Shown: positions 60,833 through 64,000 of the stretch, in pieces
Numbering within the stretch: the stretch's first letter is position 1
How the letters are laid out: every line of letters starts with the position of its first letter
Source of the DNA: Ogataea parapolymorpha DL-1
Taxonomy: Eukaryota; Ascomycota; Pichiomycetes; Pichiales; Pichiaceae
DNA: 64,000 nt
Assembly (NCBI RefSeq): GCF_000187245.1
Contig: NC_027861.1
Span: 868,001-932,000 of the forward strand
Direction: 5' to 3'
Translations under genes and position numbers: made by a program
Notes under the pieces: model-generated
Database searches by the model: none
What the model was told of the DNA's origin: nothing
What the model saw: the letters and a program-made list of their open reading frames with translations, nothing else

Positions 60833-63484
60833 CTATTTGACACACTCGGTGCCGCAGCCTGGACAACAGTCTTCCATGTTATCCACAAACCAGGTGCGCA
60901 GACACCCAAAGTGGCCCTTGTGGCCGCACCGCTCCAGAACAACACACGCGCCCTTGACGGGCTCGTTGCAATAAATACACCCGCCCTGCGTTTTGCCGCA
61001 CCGGTCGCAGTACCAGAACCCGAACTCGATCTCCGGGTCCTGCAGCCACATATTTTTGCTGTGCTCGTTCAGAATCGGCGTGTTGCAGTGCTGGCAGAAC
61101 AGCCGAAACGACGTCTGTGACTGGCCCATCTTGGTGAACAGCTCGTACTGCATGGCTGCAGTCTTGAGGACGTTGGCGCTCACAGCGAAAAGACACCGCC
61201 TTTGCAGCAGGTCGTGGTACGTGAGGATCCAGTCCTGGCACTCTATTTCAGACAACGCCTTGGGGTATTTTTTTCCAAACAGCAGAGCCAACGTTGCGCA
61301 CATGGTCGCATCGCCCTGCATGCTGCTATACACGGCGGCCTGGCGCACGAGATCGACCGGGTTCCACGGCGTCGCCGGCTCTTTGGACACCGACACCTCT
61401 TTTGGTAGCAGCCGGTGGCTCTTGGCTGGCGACGAGCTCAGCGACGTCATCTGCGTCATCGACAGCTTTTTGGACCTGTACTTGGAGTGTGGGGAGCCCG
61501 ATAGTTGCAACTTCTCATTGTCGAGGTCGACGCTCGTGCCGGTAAACGAAAACGTGTGCCGGGCCAGCGAGTCCGACGCACGCTTGATGTCGATTGCCCG
61601 TGTCACGTGACTCGAGCTTTCGTCGTCGTCGTCCACGATGGCGTTCTCGTTCTCGTTGGTGTTCGCAGTGAACCCAAACTGCTCGTCCCTGTTTATTCCC
61701 CCATCATACGACTCCACAGACGTGCTCAGATGGTCGCTGTTGTTCAAGCTCGACCGGCTTTCTGTCCGTACAGCCCCGTCGCGCTCCTCCAGATGAAACT
61801 CCTGAAGCCCCTGAACCACCTTCTCGTTTTCTTCCCATAGAATACTGCCCTCAATCGTCTTCCACACCTGGCAGTCGCGGAACCTGCCTGCCGCAGCCGC
61901 TACCGACGCGTTGTAGTCGCAAACTTGCAGCAAATCCATACTGTCCGGGACTTGCACGAGATAGTTGGAGCTCAGAAACCTGAAAACGTCGGTGTCGTTG
62001 TCGGGAATAGGAATGTCAGCATGCAGAGCGTACGGAGATCGCATTGCCCGTTGAAACTGCGAAGGCTGTCGTGGCAAAGCCGGACGCGCCTTGGCCACGA
62101 GATTGGGCGAAGTCGGGTGGTACAGGTCGCCAGGTGTTAGTTCCTCCGTCTCCTCAAACTGGTTGCGGTCCTGGCTCACAAACGTCAGCCGTGCTCCCGC
62201 CTGGCTGTCCCAGGCAGCGGCCATCGTCGGCAGCGTGTCGACGAGCCGTGGCTCCGCGCTCACGTCGTGCTGCACCAGCGTCTTATCCTTGGACGCGCTC
62301 ACCAAGTACTTGGGCGTTTTCCACACCAGCCCGGTCACCTGGTTGGTGTGCAGCTCGATCACATTTTTCGGCACGTGTTTGCGTGCGAGGCTCCAGATCT
62401 GGATGCACGGGTCGTCGTTCAAAAAACACGTCGCCACATCGGTCGTCAGCACCGAGCTGTTGCCCCGCCCGCGACACCAGCTCACTTTCGAAATCGGGCC
62501 CGCCGTGTTGATCACGTGATCCGGTTCACGCTGGTGGTCGCTACCGGGTCCCATGTTCCATACTTGAAGCTGTTTGTCGCGGCCGCCGCTGATGAGGTAG
62601 TCCAGTTCTGGATGCCAATCGAGAGTGAGCCCCGGCCCTGTGTGTGCGTTGAGCTTTCGCTCGAATGTGGTCGGTCTGCGCAGGTCCCATTTCTGGATCA
62701 CGCCGGAGTCTGCAATGCTGCAAAAATTGCGTGCTATGCGCGGGCTGAACTGCACGCAGCGCACGGCGTCGGAGTTACCACGAATCGTGAGCTGGGCCTT
62801 GGTGTTTTTGGTTCGCAGATCCCATATTTTCATCTTGCCGTCTTGTGACCCGGACAGCAGAGTGTGCGGGCTGAGCGGGCTGAAATCGACGGAGTTGACT
62901 GCGCGCTGGTGGTCGCTGAACGTGGTGCGCACGCGTGTGCCGCGGTCGAGGTTATAAATGTGAATAGAGCCCGAAAGCGTCGAGATGGCGATGTTTCTGC
63001 CGTACTGCTGGTAGCCGAACTTTGCGTCAGCGACGAGGCCGTACTTGTTGCTTCGGGAGCCTGCGTTCGGCAAGACAAGGTCGTACTCTACACTGATCTC
63101 GTTTGAGGCGACTTTCACGAGCTGCAGTGCCTTTGGCCCGCCGATCACAAACAGGTTGGGTGTTTCGTTGGACTTGGCGCACGCGAGAATCTCGTTGACG
63201 CTGTGCAGTCGCGTTTTGTTGGACTCGGCGTTGTGTTTCGATACAGATGCCGAGGATGGCAGGATTGAGAGCGACGAGGCTGGCACGGCGTGGCTCACCG
63301 ACGACGACGGGCTGGGGCTTGTGTTGGTGGACAGGCCATAGATGTTGAAGGCCATTCGGGAAAACTGTCCGCTCGAGCGCCGGTGGTGGTCCATGACAAA
63401 CATGGCGCTGGGCGAGCTGCTCAATGGACGGTCCTGCCCGCGCTCGCCGTGTTTGTCGAGCGACTTTTCCGACTCGTGGGACAT
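60833..63484 (-). CDS. RTC1: SEA complex (SEACAT) WD40/RING subunit Rtc1/Sea2
   Basis: An 883-residue protein. After a Ser-rich N-terminus, WD40 repeats cover about 130-400 (HQRAVNSVDFSPLSPHTLLSGSQDGKMKIWDLRT; SDAVRCVQFSPRIARNFCSIADSGVIQKWDLRRPTTF; PELDYLISGGRDKQLQVWN). The middle is low-complexity with Ser/Asp runs (DDDDESSSHVTRAIDIKRASDS). The C-terminus carries a RING-like zinc domain (CQHCNTPILNE...FWYCDRCGKTQGGCIYCNEPVKGACVVLERCGHKGHFGCLRTWF...CCPGCGTECVK). This is the layout of Rtc1/Sea2 (human WDR24), a vacuole-associated activator of TORC1 signalling. Confidence 0.92.
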   Translation of the reverse strand: MSHESEKSLDKHGERGQDRPLSSSPSAMFVMDHHRRSSGQFSRMAFNIYGLSTNTSPSPSSSVSHAVPASSLSILPSSASVSKHNAESNKTRLHSVNEILACAKSNETPNLFVIGGPKALQLVKVASNEISVEYDLVLPNAGSRSNKYGLVADAKFGYQQYGRNIAISTLSGSIHIYNLDRGTRVRTTFSDHQRAVNSVDFSPLSPHTLLSGSQDGKMKIWDLRTKNTKAQLTIRGNSDAVRCVQFSPRIARNFCSIADSGVIQKWDLRRPTTFERKLNAHTGPGLTLDWHPELDYLISGGRDKQLQVWNMGPGSDHQREPDHVINTAGPISKVSWCRGRGNSSVLTTDVATCFLNDDPCIQIWSLARKHVPKNVIELHTNQVTGLVWKTPKYLVSASKDKTLVQHDVSAEPRLVDTLPTMAAAWDSQAGARLTFVSQDRNQFEETEELTPGDLYHPTSPNLVAKARPALPRQPSQFQRAMRSPYALHADIPIPDNDTDVFRFLSSNYLVQVPDSMDLLQVCDYNASVAAAAGRFRDCQVWKTIEGSILWEENEKVVQGLQEFHLEERDGAVRTESRSSLNNSDHLSTSVESYDGGINRDEQFGFTANTNENENAIVDDDDESSSHVTRAIDIKRASDSLARHTFSFTGTSVDLDNEKLQLSGSPHSKYRSKKLSMTQMTSLSSSPAKSHRLLPKEVSVSKEPATPWNPVDLVRQAAVYSSMQGDATMCATLALLFGKKYPKALSEIECQDWILTYHDLLQRRCLFAVSANVLKTAAMQYELFTKMGQSQTSFRLFCQHCNTPILNEHSKNMWLQDPEIEFGFWYCDRCGKTQGGCIYCNEPVKGACVVLERCGHKGHFGCLRTWFVDNMEDCCPGCGTECVK

Positions 63485-63514
63485 AAATAAATGGATTATT
63501 TTATTTTATTTTAT

Positions 63515-64000
63515 TTACAACACCCGTACATCGCCTGTTTCCACCAAGTCCTTCACCGCGCGGTAGCGTACCACGTAGATGCCGTTTTTAGTGAGCTCGA
63601 TCTCCTCATCGTCCACCTCGACCACGTTCTCGGCCGTCGCCTGCACGAACACGGGGCGGTCCAGGTCCGGTTCGTCGATCATCGACACACCGCCCCCCGT
63701 CTCGTCGATGGCCTGCAACGACTCCGGCAGGTTTTTCATGAACTGCGAGTTGTACAGCTCCAGCAGCAGCTCCAGATGGCGCTCCATGTATGCAAACTCA
63801 TTGTTGCTAAGTTTGGCGGTTTCTTTGTCGTTTGAGCGGATGTAGAGCGAGTACTTGTCAATTTTCTGGAGTCGCGTTCTGGTGTATGATCTGATGATGA
63901 ATTGGACGCGGTCAAGCTCGGATTCAATCACCACGAGGCGCAGCTTGATTTCTCTCTCGTGCGTCTGCAGTTCGATCGAGTTCATCTCGATCAGCTCGAT
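63515..64000 (-). CDS. SLD5: GINS complex subunit Sld5, N-terminus outside window
   Basis: The minus-strand frame ends at 63515 and stays open to the right edge (161 codons visible), so the N-terminus is missing. IELIEMNSIELQTHEREIKLRLVVIESELDRVQFIIRSYTRTRLQKIDKYSLYI is the Sld5 A-domain helix that packs in the GINS tetramer; SNNEFAYMERHLELLLELYNSQFMKNLPESLQAID follows. The C-terminal B domain DRPVFVQATAENVVEVDDEEIELTKNGIYVVRYRAVKDLV matches the family ending. With Psf1-3, Sld5 activates the Cdc45-MCM helicase. An internal ATG at 63985 is not the start. Confidence 0.94.
   Translation of the reverse strand: MELIEMNSIELQTHEREIKLRLVVIESELDRVQFIIRSYTRTRLQKIDKYSLYIRSNDKETAKLSNNEFAYMERHLELLLELYNSQFMKNLPESLQAIDETGGGVSMIDEPDLDRPVFVQATAENVVEVDDEEIELTKNGIYVVRYRAVKDLVETGDVRVL

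Noticed and set aside
61600..62525. CACGTG sites inside RTC1
   Set aside because: They lie in the middle of coding sequence, far from any start codon, and follow from codon use.

Overview
The window is nuclear DNA of a budding yeast and looks most like a Pichiaceae methylotroph of the Ogataea (Hansenula) polymorpha/parapolymorpha type. The evidence is indirect: dense short-spaced genes, very short 5'-proximal introns with GTAAGT donors and TAAC-type branch sites, a Hap4-type regulator that also carries a zipper-like segment, and a molybdopterin-synthase small subunit, as expected in a nitrate user. CTG codons fall at invariant Leu positions (the DLLDR motif of RVB2), which argues against the CUG-Ser and CUG-Ala clades. 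All names rest on motif and family recognition; no database search was run.

Layout. 0-6 kb: an RRM protein (cut by the left edge) diverges from a TMEM223/MRX15-like mitochondrial protein, followed by three clustered Golgi mannosyltransferases (one GT71, two GT32). 6-16 kb: an F-box protein, a TPR-like protein, an unrecognised gene abutting APN1, a GH47 mannosidase, STR2 and a spliced ATP18. 16-25.5 kb: a monocarboxylate-transporter-like gene, HAP4 convergent with SDH3, two tandem amino-acid permeases and AIM9. 25.6-38 kb: a tight HORMA/HSK3/MoaD trio, a mitochondrial cyclophilin, a TRE1-like pseudo-peptidase, TPS2, HMG1, a spliced Asterix homologue and TFB4.

38-42.4 kb is the odd part. A 1.9-kb gene-free interval holds a run of distinct perfect stem-loops, a tandem ~61-bp GC-cluster-like repeat, an 11-bp inverted repeat and a telomere-like 17-bp tandem repeat. 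A Rua1-type zinc-finger regulator and a GPI-type wall protein follow. 42.4-64 kb returns to compact housekeeping genes: a small orphan, ENV7, RVB2, spliced VMA11, NSL1, RBD2, spliced CMD1, RNR1 (three MCB boxes), RPL26, a CRG1/TMT1-like methyltransferase, KAP95, PSO2, ARL2/CIN4, a GT15 mannosyltransferase, VPS62, a Bem46-type hydrolase, RTC1 and SLD5 (cut by the right edge).

Functional themes are mannan and N-glycan processing (GT71, GT32 x2, GH47, GT15), respiration and its control (HAP4, SDH3, ATP18), nitrogen uptake (permeases with GATA sites), and cell-cycle/DNA functions (RNR1, APN1, PSO2, SLD5, HSK3, NSL1). No tRNA, rRNA, intact transposon or CRISPR array was recognised.
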